Assembly (NCBI GenBank): GCA_902596785.1
Contig: CACJVG010000007.1
Coordinates: 1 to 37,583, forward strand
Direction: 5' to 3'
Length of the DNA: 37,583 bases
Source of the DNA: an uncultured Pelagibacteraceae bacterium
GTDB taxonomy: Bacteria > Pseudomonadota > Alphaproteobacteria > Pelagibacterales > Pelagibacteraceae
Part shown: positions 1 through 7,663 of the stretch, piece after piece
Layout: each line of letters opens with the position of its first letter
Numbering within the stretch: the first letter of the stretch is position 1
Position numbers and translations under genes: made by a program
Notes under the pieces: model-generated
What the model saw: only the letters and a program-made list of their open reading frames with translations
Databases searched by the model: none
What the model was told of the DNA's origin: nothing

Positions 1-457
1 CTAAGCTATATCTGTCACAAACCATTTTAGCGTTTCCAAGATCTTTAATCACTTCTAATGATTTACCCATAGAAAGAATTTCAACACCTGGAATACTTTC
101 TATACGTTGTGAAAATTCTAACAGATCTTTAACATTATAATCAATTTCATATCTTAAAGAGTAGGGAAGAGTTCTTTCTTCTTTAACTATTTTAGCTCCC
201 ATTTCAGTCAGAGTTTCGTCTACAATTTTTTTTCTTTCATCGTAAACAGATACATCCTCCATAACTGATGAGCTTCCTTCTCCAACGTTTTCTCCAACTT
301 TAAAACGCATGATGAAATTTTTACCATCAGTATCGCCATATAAAGCATACCCTGTCGAATCTTCTCCTCTATGTTTTAATGCTTGAAGCATACCTTGCAA
401 TTCACTTCCAACATTTGAAGATTTCCCTCTATGAATTAAACCTGCTATTCCACACAT
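1..457 (-). CDS. mgsA: N-methylglutamate synthase subunit A-like class II glutamine amidotransferase (partial, cut by window edge)
   Basis: The first 152 codons of a class II glutamine amidotransferase are visible; the gene runs off the left edge. The protein begins MCGIAGLIHRG, so Cys2 would be the N-terminal nucleophile after Met removal, and HRGEDSTG follows near residue 33, as in glutamate-synthase-type (GlxB/MgsA) domains. In methylamine users the MgsABC complex turns gamma-glutamylmethylamide or methylamine plus glutamate into N-methylglutamate. The gene starts 32 bases after the gmaS stop in the same direction, and an AAAGGG sequence about 11 bases upstream supports the ATG at 457. The gmaS neighbour is the main reason for choosing MgsA over a GlxB of other function. 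The mgsB and mgsC genes would lie outside the window. Confidence 0.75.
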   Translation of the reverse strand, partial: MCGIAGLIHRGKSSNVGSELQGMLQALKHRGEDSTGYALYGDTDGKNFIMRFKVGENVGEGSSSVMEDVSVYDERKKIVDETLTEMGAKIVKEERTLPYSLRYEIDYNVKDLLEFSQRIESIPGVEILSMGKSLEVIKDLGNAKMVCDRYSL

Positions 458-489
458 ATATTTATACCCTTTCTATCTATTTCTGTGAC

Positions 490-1959
490 CTACGGTAGAC
501 AATCCAGATAAGTATCCAGATCCCATTGTGTTGTTGCACCAAGAAATCTTTCCCACTCATCGTTTTTGTACCAATGGAAAACTTTATACATTTCATCTGG
601 CATTGCAGATTTGATTACTTCATCCTCTGCAAGCCTATCCAAAGCTTCACCTAAACTTAATGGAAGTTTTTTAACATCTTTACCAGCTTTCTGAGCTTCA
701 TAAATATTTCTAGATTCTGGAGCAGCTGGTTTCATTTTCTTACTTATACCTTCATCACAAGCTTTTAATAAGGCAGCACCTAATAGATAAGGATTGTGCA
801 TAGAGTCTACTGATCTATATTCAAATCTTCCTGGAGCAGAAACTCTTAAACCACAAGTTCTATTTTGATATCCCCAGTCTGCGTAAACAGGAGCCCAAAA
901 ACCTTGATCCCATAATCTTCTATAAGAATTTACAGTTGAAGATCCAAGAGCTGTCAATGCTGGTAAGTGCTTCATGATACCTGCAATTGATTGCAAACCA
1001 ATTTTACCTGGTAATTGCATATCTTTTGTATCTGGCATGAAAGTATTAGTTCCACCTTCAACATAACTAAATACTTCTTCTACACCTGGTAGAGTTTTAT
1101 TTCCAAGTTTGTTAACTTTTATTTTTCCACCTTTCCATAAAGACATGTTTGTATGACAACCACTAGCAGAAACACCCATAAATGGTTTTGTCATAAAGCA
1201 GGCAATTAAATTATGTTCTCTAGCAACTTGAGCACAAATTTGTCTGTAAGTAGATAATCTATCTGCATTTCTTAGAACATTATCGTAAGTCCAGTTTAAT
1301 TCTAATTGACCTGGAGCATCTTCGTGATCTCCTTGAATCATATCAAGACCCATTGCTTTTGCGTACTCAATAACCTTCATAAATACTGGTCTTAATGACT
1401 CAAATTGATCAATGTGATAACAGAATGGTTTAGAAAAACCTTTACCTGTAGGTGTTCCATCCTCATTTTTTGTTAACCACATCATTTCAGGCTCAGTACC
1501 AACTCTTAATTCTAATCCATGTTTCTTTTTAAATTCATCCATGAAAATTCTTAGATTTCCTCTGCAGTCTGAAGTTAAATGACCGCCTGGATTTTTTCTT
1601 TCTTCTCTATTTCTAAAACAAGTTACAAATACTCTTCCAACTCTTTTATCCCATGGTAATTGAACAAAAGTTTCAGGATCAGGTATTCCAACAAGCTCCA
1701 TAGCTTCTGGTCCGTATCCAATGTAATTATTATGACGATCTAAGAACAAGTTTGCTGTAGCACCATAAACTAATTGAAATCCTTTTTCAGCTGTTCTTTC
1801 CCAGTGATCTGCAGGTATACCTTTACCAACAACTCTACCTGTTACAGAAATGAATTGATAATAAATATAAGTGATGCCAAGTTCATTAATTTTTTCTCTA
1901 ACTTTTTTAACTAATTTTGCTCTACCTGGCTGGTTAACGTGTTTCTCTAGATCTGTCAT
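490..1959 (-). CDS. gmaS: gamma-glutamylmethylamide synthetase (glutamine synthetase type III/GlnT family)
   Basis: This 489-residue protein has the full glutamine-synthetase active site. EPEMMW carries metal-binding acids, DHEDAPGQLELNW the second acidic cluster, GCHTNMSLW the ATP/metal histidine, NSYRRL the glutamate-binding loop, and GRFEYRSVDS the C-terminal Arg/Glu. GMAS joins methylamine to glutamate using ATP and is the first step of the N-methylglutamate pathway. The frame extends two codons further to a GTG at 1965, but that GTG lies inside the GAGGGG ribosome binding site, so the ATG at 1959 (5 bases after GAGGGG) is the start. It is flanked by an amidotransferase of MgsA type and lies in the tdm operon, which argues for methylamine rather than ammonia as substrate. 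A plain GlnT glutamine synthetase remains possible, since sequence by eye cannot separate the two. Confidence 0.78.
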   Translation of the reverse strand: MTDLEKHVNQPGRAKLVKKVREKINELGITYIYYQFISVTGRVVGKGIPADHWERTAEKGFQLVYGATANLFLDRHNNYIGYGPEAMELVGIPDPETFVQLPWDKRVGRVFVTCFRNREERKNPGGHLTSDCRGNLRIFMDEFKKKHGLELRVGTEPEMMWLTKNEDGTPTGKGFSKPFCYHIDQFESLRPVFMKVIEYAKAMGLDMIQGDHEDAPGQLELNWTYDNVLRNADRLSTYRQICAQVAREHNLIACFMTKPFMGVSASGCHTNMSLWKGGKIKVNKLGNKTLPGVEEVFSYVEGGTNTFMPDTKDMQLPGKIGLQSIAGIMKHLPALTALGSSTVNSYRRLWDQGFWAPVYADWGYQNRTCGLRVSAPGRFEYRSVDSMHNPYLLGAALLKACDEGISKKMKPAAPESRNIYEAQKAGKDVKKLPLSLGEALDRLAEDEVIKSAMPDEMYKVFHWYKNDEWERFLGATTQWDLDTYLDCLP

Positions 1960-2028
1960 TTTCACCCCTCAATGAATTTAATTTATTCAAACGTAGCTGA
2001 AAAATTTATTTGTGTCTAGGCTTAGAGT

Positions 2029-3357
2029 CTAGCTCCAAGGAAACGGACTGTTCGAAGTAGGGTGAAGTTCACCCTTCTCGTAACGGTTGAATCTAAATGG
2101 TTTTAATAAATCACTTTCAGTACCAAGAATTTCTTTTGCAACAAGTTCTCCAACCCCAATCATTTTATAACCATGATTAGCATCTGCAATCATGTAAACG
2201 TTTTCAAAAAATCTATCAAAGATTGGAAACGAGTCTGGTGTCATACATCCAAGTCCGCCCGATGGTCCTTTTCTATATAAATCAGATTTACCCTCAAATC
2301 TTTTTTGACAATGCGCTAAAGCTGAACACCACATTTCACTAAATGCGTCTGTTGTTTGATATTCAGGTGACTCAATTCCATAAGGATCAACATTAACTTG
2401 ATCAAAATGTTTTTTAACTATGTAAGGAGAAGTTCCCCCTTGTACACCTAATCCTTCAATGTCAGGTTTGTAATAAATTCCCCAAATTTTATCTGTTAAT
2501 AATTTTTTTGTTTTGTCTGAATATAACGGAGCAGTCGAGTCTACATGAACCACAGGAGGTTGTTTTCCATCATTCGTTTTTAGAAAATCTGGCTCAACAC
2601 CAATAACTCCTTCTTGTAGCATCCAGTATGTCCACATATCTGTTACATGCATTTTACCGTCTTTGCCTTTAATGTTAGCCGTTTTAGGTAACTCTAACAT
2701 ATTCCAAAAATCTCTCGCCCATGGACCTGCACCGATAACAACCTGTTCGCACTCAATTGTACCTTTGTCTGTCTCCACCCCTGTAACAGCTTGACTGTTA
2801 CTTCCTCTTTTAAAACCTGTTACTTTTACACCTTTCATAACCTGAACACCGTTTGATGTAGATTTACTTTCAAGTGCTTTAATTGAATCTTTGTTAAATG
2901 CGTATCCACCTTTTTTTTCATGAAGTATTGAAGTGATGCCTTGTGCTTGCCAATCATCAAAAATATCTTTCATATAATTCGAACAATCTTTTTCACCTTC
3001 AATAAATACTGACTCATATCCGATTGCTTTTTGTTGCTCATAAATGCTTGCAACATCTTCATGCATTACTTCAGGTGAAATTTGTAAGTAGCCAACAGGG
3101 TTATATTTAAATGCTTTAGGATCACTCTCCCAAACTGAAACTGAGTGAGCCATAAGCTCCCTCATTGCTGGTTGGAAATAATTATTTCTTACAACACCAC
3201 AAGCAATTCCGCTCGCACCAGCTGCAGTATCTTTTTTCTCTAATACAATTATGTCACCAGGGTTTTTATATGTTTCAGAAAGCTTCCAAGCAGTACTTAG
3301 ACCGTGAATTCCACCACCGATTATAACTACTTTTGCTTTCGAAGGTAATGTCGTCAT
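2029..3357 (-). CDS. FAD-dependent oxidoreductase of the DAO/sarcosine-oxidase-beta superfamily, substrate unknown
   Basis: This 442-residue protein has an N-terminal dinucleotide-binding motif (VVIIGGGIHGLSTAW, about residues 10-24), an ELEK-like acidic end (IVLEKK, about 38-43), and the C-terminal signature of DAO-fold oxidoreductases (NHGYKMIGVGELVAKEI, about residues 394-410). It resembles monomeric relatives of SoxB, which oxidise N-methyl groups of amines or amino acids. It is longer than a usual SoxB (about 400-420) and has an insert around residues 225-290. No GcvT domain is attached, unlike dimethylglycine or sarcosine dehydrogenases. It lies 69 bases upstream of gmaS and downstream of the MarR-like gene, so a role in methylated amine oxidation is inferred. 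No clear ribosome binding site precedes the ATG at 3357; a 7-base hairpin lies there instead. Confidence 0.7.
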   Translation of the reverse strand: MTTLPSKAKVVIIGGGIHGLSTAWKLSETYKNPGDIIVLEKKDTAAGASGIACGVVRNNYFQPAMRELMAHSVSVWESDPKAFKYNPVGYLQISPEVMHEDVASIYEQQKAIGYESVFIEGEKDCSNYMKDIFDDWQAQGITSILHEKKGGYAFNKDSIKALESKSTSNGVQVMKGVKVTGFKRGSNSQAVTGVETDKGTIECEQVVIGAGPWARDFWNMLELPKTANIKGKDGKMHVTDMWTYWMLQEGVIGVEPDFLKTNDGKQPPVVHVDSTAPLYSDKTKKLLTDKIWGIYYKPDIEGLGVQGGTSPYIVKKHFDQVNVDPYGIESPEYQTTDAFSEMWCSALAHCQKRFEGKSDLYRKGPSGGLGCMTPDSFPIFDRFFENVYMIADANHGYKMIGVGELVAKEILGTESDLLKPFRFNRYEKGELHPTSNSPFPWS

Positions 3358-3407
3358 GTGAAAACACTATTTTTTGCAAATAGTAATTAATATAATTTTT
3401 TATAGAA

Positions 3408-3431
3408 CTAAAAATTATATATATAATTTAG
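3408..3431. repeat. A+T-rich near-perfect palindrome between the MarR-like and FAD oxidoreductase genes
   Basis: The arms CTAAAAATTATA and TATAATTTAG pair across a short TA centre with one bulged A. It sits in the 101-base gap between the MarR-like stop and the FAD oxidoreductase start. A second small inverted repeat (ACTATTT at 3366-3372 and AAATAGT at 3378-3384) lies just before the start codon of the oxidoreductase. No T-run follows on the minus strand, so a terminator is not supported. An operator or an intercistronic RNA hairpin is possible, but such palindromes also arise by chance in DNA this A+T-rich. Confidence 0.35.
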
Positions 3432-3458
3432 ATATTTCGATTTTTGTGAAATTTATCG

Positions 3459-3809
3459 CTAATAACTTATATTTTTTAAGGTATCCAGGTATTCATTAAA
3501 TTCTTTAATAAATGAATCACTAGGTATAATATTTTTTACCCTTTGGTCTGTTGATGTTTTTTCAAGACGAAAGAATCCTTTTTCACAAGCTTCAGTAATA
3601 ATTAATGCAGATTTAGGTCTAGATGTTTTAAACAATTTAGTTTTAAGTTCCTCAACAGATAGTTTTTTATTTTCTTTATATGCAGACATTACTAATAACA
3701 TCATATGATAGTGAGAAGGAGATTTTCTAAAAAAATAGTTACTAGCTGTATGCGACTGTCTCATTTGATCTTCCCAAAAATCTAATAACGTCTTTTTTTC
3801 TTTTGGCAT
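3459..3809 (-). CDS. MarR-like winged helix transcriptional regulator
   Basis: This is a 116-residue protein. The segment at about residues 50-95 reads like a MarR winged helix: a short helix (LSVEELKTKL), a recognition-helix region after TSRPKSALIITEACEKGFF, and a wing with STDQRVKNIIPS, comparable to the D.R.R..L.T wing of MarR proteins. It is shorter than the typical 140-150 residues, so the dimerisation helices are reduced. It lies 5 bases after tdm and 101 bases before the FAD oxidoreductase, inside the TMAO/methylamine operon. A local regulator of this operon or of the divergent tmoX promoter is therefore a reasonable inference. The ligand is unknown. The family call rests on pattern only. 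Confidence 0.6.
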   Translation of the reverse strand: MPKEKKTLLDFWEDQMRQSHTASNYFFRKSPSHYHMMLLVMSAYKENKKLSVEELKTKLFKTSRPKSALIITEACEKGFFRLEKTSTDQRVKNIIPSDSFIKEFNEYLDTLKNISY

Positions 3810-3814
3810 TATTT

Positions 3815-6154
3815 TTAAGCTTTGACTCTTGATTTGGTTGGATCGTAGAATGGAAAACCAACAACTTTAGCGCCAATCCTTTTTTGATGACCATCAATTT
3901 TACCTATTTCAACTTCAGTACCGATTTCTGAGTATTGAACATCTATTCTGCAAAGAGCAATATTTTTATTCAAAGTGGAGGACAAGCATCCACTCGTAAC
4001 TATACCAACCTGTGATCTTCCAATATGGACACAGTCGCCGTGGCCTGCTATTTCTTTTCCATTAAGTTCTAGGCCTACCAATTTCTTTTGTGGGTTAGCT
4101 TTTCTTTTAATTAATTCCTCTTTACCAATAAAATCTTCTTCTTTTGTTTTCAGTGGAACGGCAAAACCAATACCAGCTTCAAAAGGATCTTGCTCTCCAT
4201 CAAACTCTGCGCCAAATAAAATTAAACCTGCCTCAATTCTTAGTTTGTCTAAGGCAGCAAACCCTGCTGGTATTAATCCATCATCTTTACCTGCTTCCAT
4301 TAATTTATCCCAAACTTCTGGAGAATGTTTTGGGTGACACCAAACTTCATAACCTAATTCACCAGTATAACCTGTTCTAGAAACAATTAATGGAATACCT
4401 TGAAGCTCTTCTATTCTACAAATTGTAAATCTAAACCAGCCCAACTCATCTATCGAAGGCTGTGTTGGTGGTGTAAAGATAATTTTTTTTAAAATTTCTC
4501 TACTTTTTGGACCTTGCAAAGATACATTACTTATTTGGTCAGTAGAGTTTTTAACAATAGCATTAAAATTCTTTTTCTTTGCAATTTCTTTTAGCCATTC
4601 TCCACCATACTCATCTCCACATATCCATCTAAAACCTGTTTCGCTTAATCTTAAAAGAGTTCCATCATCGAACATCATTCCATTTTCGTAACACATTGCA
4701 GAATATACAACCTGCCCAACAGAAAGTTTTTTTATATTTCTTGTAAGAGTGTAGTTCATTAACTCTTCAGCATCAGGACCAATTATTTCAAATTTTCTTA
4801 GTGATGATAGATCAATTAATACAGCATCATTTCTGCAAGCATTGTACTCATTAACCAAACCATGTTTGGTGTAATCGTTTGGAAGCCAAAACCCTCTAGC
4901 ATCAACAAAGTTTCTAGTTAATTTTGAAGTTCTTTCATAAAAGCCAGAATTTCTAGTAAGTTTATTTTCAGAGTCTGTTTTCATCCTAAAACCAAATGAC
5001 TTTCTAAATTCTTTATTTTTATCGTAAGTTCTAACAAATATATTTGTAGGATTCCATGAATTACAAGGATCTATATCACTTGGACATGCAGTTGTTCCTA
5101 TTGTTAAATCTTTTAAAGCCTTAAACATTACATAATCACCAGGCCTTGAATAAGATTCATCAGAAATAACAGAATTCAATCCTCCTGCAGAGGTATTAAA
5201 AAATAAATTAATTGCATGCCAGCCTTTCTGTTTCTGAACACCATATTTAGACATGCTTTCAGTTAAATTATCCGAGCAGTTTGGGTGACCAAAATACCCC
5301 GCATCTTCATAATATTTTGAAGTACATGCAAGATTAAAAGTATCGTGTTTACCAACAGTATCTCTTATTACTTCAACAAGTGGCTCATGATCTGTGTCAT
5401 AAAATTTAGAGAACAAACCTGGTCCTGGGAAAGTATTACCCATGAATGTTCTCGTGGTTTGCCAGTCTAATCCTTTTTCAATTCCTTTTTCTAATTTTCT
5501 TGTATCGAAAGCCACAAAGTCAGAACATTGTCTGCCAGTTGGACTTATCACCTGAACATAATCTCCTTCTTTAACCTCATAAGATATTGAAGTTTCTTTA
5601 TTTATATTTTCTTCGTAAACAGGTTCGAAAACAGGATCAGGAATTACATTTAATTCCTTATCATTAACAATTTTAGCTCTTTTAACAAATATAGTTAAAT
5701 CAGTTGGTGGATTTTGTTTTGTAACGTCCATATCTTCGCCAGGTGCTGAAAATATTGCGTAACATTTATCTTTTGATTTTAATTTAATTTTTTCACCAGG
5801 TTCTGTGTCTAAATCAAATATAATTGATGATTTTGAATTAGAAATTTTTAAATTTCTTTTTTTTAATTGATAGTTAGTCGCTAAAATTGTTTCATCATTC
5901 CCATTAAGAATATTTCTTATAAAGTTTTTTTCATTGTTTGATTTAAGATTTAAAATTCCAAGATCTGAATTTCCATCTTTTCCAAAACAAATAATCTCAC
6001 ATATTTGATTTCCTTCATTATTGATTATTTCTACTTCATCATCAGGAAAAATCTGAAAACCAGTTAGACCACCACCATTAACAACATGTCTTTCAACTCC
6101 AGGTGGTAAAATATTCAAACCAGGATATTTGATATCTTTGCTTGTGCCTAACAT
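3815..6154 (-). CDS. tdm: trimethylamine N-oxide demethylase (TMAO aldolase), DUF1989-GcvT fusion
   Basis: This 779-residue protein fuses an N-terminal DUF1989 region (to about residue 390) to a tetrahydrofolate-binding GcvT domain (about 405-779). That is the architecture of Tdm, which splits TMAO into dimethylamine and formaldehyde, with the folate domain capturing formaldehyde as methylene-THF. Asp212 (in RQCSDF), Cys277 (in NLACTS) and Cys293 (in HPNCSDN) have the same spacing as the zinc ligands I recall for Methylocella silvestris Tdm. The GcvT Asp pair is at 496-497 (MMFDDGT). Two further cysteines, Cys357 and Cys364, sit near the domain junction. The gene is divergent from tmoX, the TMAO binding protein, across a 104-base gap, and heads the methylamine operon. 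The call is strong because architecture, ligands and neighbours agree. Confidence 0.92.
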   Translation of the reverse strand: MLGTSKDIKYPGLNILPPGVERHVVNGGGLTGFQIFPDDEVEIINNEGNQICEIICFGKDGNSDLGILNLKSNNEKNFIRNILNGNDETILATNYQLKKRNLKISNSKSSIIFDLDTEPGEKIKLKSKDKCYAIFSAPGEDMDVTKQNPPTDLTIFVKRAKIVNDKELNVIPDPVFEPVYEENINKETSISYEVKEGDYVQVISPTGRQCSDFVAFDTRKLEKGIEKGLDWQTTRTFMGNTFPGPGLFSKFYDTDHEPLVEVIRDTVGKHDTFNLACTSKYYEDAGYFGHPNCSDNLTESMSKYGVQKQKGWHAINLFFNTSAGGLNSVISDESYSRPGDYVMFKALKDLTIGTTACPSDIDPCNSWNPTNIFVRTYDKNKEFRKSFGFRMKTDSENKLTRNSGFYERTSKLTRNFVDARGFWLPNDYTKHGLVNEYNACRNDAVLIDLSSLRKFEIIGPDAEELMNYTLTRNIKKLSVGQVVYSAMCYENGMMFDDGTLLRLSETGFRWICGDEYGGEWLKEIAKKKNFNAIVKNSTDQISNVSLQGPKSREILKKIIFTPPTQPSIDELGWFRFTICRIEELQGIPLIVSRTGYTGELGYEVWCHPKHSPEVWDKLMEAGKDDGLIPAGFAALDKLRIEAGLILFGAEFDGEQDPFEAGIGFAVPLKTKEEDFIGKEELIKRKANPQKKLVGLELNGKEIAGHGDCVHIGRSQVGIVTSGCLSSTLNKNIALCRIDVQYSEIGTEVEIGKIDGHQKRIGAKVVGFPFYDPTKSRVKA

Positions 6155-6194
6155 TTTTTAAATTTAAGTGAGACCATAATATAATCAAAACGAG

Positions 6195-6258
6195 TTGACT
6201 ATAACTTTAAATAGGAACATACTTTCAGTATTAATATATTAATAATAGAGGGGTATAT
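6195..6258 (+). promoter_or_regulatory. candidate tmoX promoter and ribosome binding site
   Basis: In the 104-base divergent tdm-tmoX gap, TTGACT (6195-6200) is followed after 17 bases by CATACT (6218-6223), a plausible -35/-10 pair reading towards tmoX. GAGGGG at about 6248-6253 is a good ribosome binding site for the ATG at 6259. TTGACT also lies in a small imperfect dyad (AGTT-GACTAT-AACT), which could bind a regulator such as the MarR-like protein of the facing operon. The promoter is inferred from consensus only; the ribosome binding site is clear. Confidence 0.45.
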
Positions 6259-7203
6259 ATGAAAAAAATAATATCTTTACTATCTGCTCTAGTTATTTCT
6301 GTTGTAAGTTTTGCAGGAATTTCAAATGCTGATAGCAAAAAGCCCATCGTGATCCCAACACATAACTGGTCATCTCAAATTGTAATGGCTTATGTTATTG
6401 GTGGAATTTTCGAAAGTATGGGTAATAACGTAAAATACGTAAACGCTGACTCACAAGCAGTTTATGAGTCAATTAGAATTGGAGATGTAACTATATCTCA
6501 CGAGGTATGGGAATCTGCATTCGGTAAATCTTTTACTACTGCTTTAGATAAAGGTGGTTTATTAGATTGGGGTGATCATGAAGCAAGAACTCTTGAGGAT
6601 ATGGGATATCCAAACTGGGTTGCTGAAAAAGGATTATGCCCAGGACTACCAGATTGGACAGCTTTAAAAAATCCAGATTGTGCAAAAAACTTTACAACAC
6701 CTGACTCTCCAGATGGAAAAGGAAGAATGTTGGAAGGTCCACAAACTTGGCATGGTGACTTAATTCCACAAAGGGTTGATGCACTAGGTTTAGGTGATTT
6801 ATGGTGGGTTAAATTTGCTGGAAGTGCTGATGCACTTTGGGCAGAATTAGCTGCAGCTGAAAAAGAAGGAAGAGGAACAATTATATTCAACTGGACGCCT
6901 AACTTTACAGATGGTGCTGGTTTTACATTTATTGACTTTCCTCCATACACAGCTGGTTGCAGACCAGAAGATGGTGGAGATGGTAAATGTGGTTCTCCTG
7001 ATGGATACTTGAAAAAAGCAGTTCATGAGGATTTCCCAAAAACTCATCCTGATGCAGCAGCAGCATTCAAAAAAATGTCATTCTCAACAAGTCAAATTGG
7101 TGCAATGGCAGCTTTAGTTGACATTGACAAAATGACTCACGAAGATGCAGCTAAAAAATGGTTAGCTGATAACAAGTCAGTTTGGCAAGCATTTACTAAA
7201 TAA
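6259..7203 (+). CDS. tmoX: TMAO ABC transporter, periplasmic substrate-binding protein
   Basis: This 314-residue protein has a signal peptide (MKKIISLLSALVISVVSFAG, cleavage probably after residue 24) and an OpuAC/ProX-type fold. Trp-rich ligand segments are visible (HNWSSQIV, EVWESAFG, LWWVKFAG, FNWTPNF), as expected for an aromatic cage around a methylated amine. The CPGLPDW...CAKNF stretch near residues 132-147 is characteristic of TmoX as I remember it. It binds TMAO in the periplasm and delivers it to TmoV/TmoW, encoded 1.1 kb downstream. It is divergent from tdm, which consumes the imported TMAO. A strong hairpin ends the gene, so tmoX mRNA may be made in excess of the transporter mRNA. 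A glycine betaine or choline binding protein is the alternative. Confidence 0.85.
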   Translation: MKKIISLLSALVISVVSFAGISNADSKKPIVIPTHNWSSQIVMAYVIGGIFESMGNNVKYVNADSQAVYESIRIGDVTISHEVWESAFGKSFTTALDKGGLLDWGDHEARTLEDMGYPNWVAEKGLCPGLPDWTALKNPDCAKNFTTPDSPDGKGRMLEGPQTWHGDLIPQRVDALGLGDLWWVKFAGSADALWAELAAAEKEGRGTIIFNWTPNFTDGAGFTFIDFPPYTAGCRPEDGGDGKCGSPDGYLKKAVHEDFPKTHPDAAAAFKKMSFSTSQIGAMAALVDIDKMTHEDAAKKWLADNKSVWQAFTK

Positions 7204-7226
7204 GGATTATAGTTAAAAATTAAAGA

Positions 7227-7260
7227 TCTCCCCCAACTTCGTTGGGGGGGATTTTTTTTT
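7227..7260 (+). terminator. Rho-independent terminator-like hairpin after tmoX
   Basis: CCCCCAAC (7230-7237) pairs with GTTGGGGG (7241-7248) around a TTC loop. The stem can be extended outward through a T-G wobble, C-G and T-A pairs, and a run of nine T residues (7252-7260) follows. It is the clearest terminator in the window and separates tmoX from the MORN, tmoW and tmoV genes on the same strand. Partial read-through would give more binding protein than permease. Confidence 0.9.
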
Positions 7261-7285
7261 AAATCAATATGTGTAAAATGTATCA

Positions 7286-7663
7286 ATGAAAAAATACTCT
7301 CTTATAATATTTTTTAGTTTTTTGATCTGCTCATCAGTTTTAGCAAGAAGTACTGGCTGCAAGGAAGGTAACTGTGAAAATGGTTTTGGTAAATGGGTTT
7401 ACACCGATAAAACTACTTATGAAGGGGAGTGGGTTAATACTAAAAAACAAGGTCAAGGAGTAGAGACTTGGCCAAATGGATATATTTATAAAGGAGAATT
7501 TAAAAATAGTGAATGGAGTGGAATTGGAACGTTAACATTTCCTGATGGCTCCACTTATGAAGGGGAGTGGGCTAATGGTTTTATGAATGGCCAAGGAACA
7601 TTTACTTGGGCAGATGGAAAACAAAAATCAGGTACTTGGAAAAACGGTAAGTTACAAGAATAA
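7286..7663 (+). CDS. secreted MORN-repeat protein
   Basis: This 125-residue protein has a hydrophobic N-terminal signal sequence (residues 4-20, ending VLA). Four consecutive 23-residue MORN units follow at residues 33-55, 56-78, 79-101 and 102-124, each starting G.G and carrying a Y.GEW- or SGTW-type core. MORN repeats form short beta-hairpins that bind lipids or proteins; in bacteria their roles are mostly undefined. Units 1 and 3 are nearly identical in DNA over about 23 bases (around 7415 and 7553), a sign of recent internal duplication or conversion. The stop codon overlaps the next start (TAATG), so it is translationally coupled to the membrane protein downstream. It sits between tmoX and tmoW. 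A link to TMAO transport is inferred only from position. Confidence 0.85.
   Translation: MKKYSLIIFFSFLICSSVLARSTGCKEGNCENGFGKWVYTDKTTYEGEWVNTKKQGQGVETWPNGYIYKGEFKNSEWSGIGTLTFPDGSTYEGEWANGFMNGQGTFTWADGKQKSGTWKNGKLQE

Noticed and set aside
3975-4380. Plus-strand open frames of 78-120 codons inside tdm
   Set aside because: They lie wholly antisense to a strongly supported gene and show no recognisable motif or ribosome binding site.
6576-7047. Minus-strand frames antisense to tmoX
   Set aside because: They are shadows of tmoX, whose signal peptide, length and motifs are convincing.
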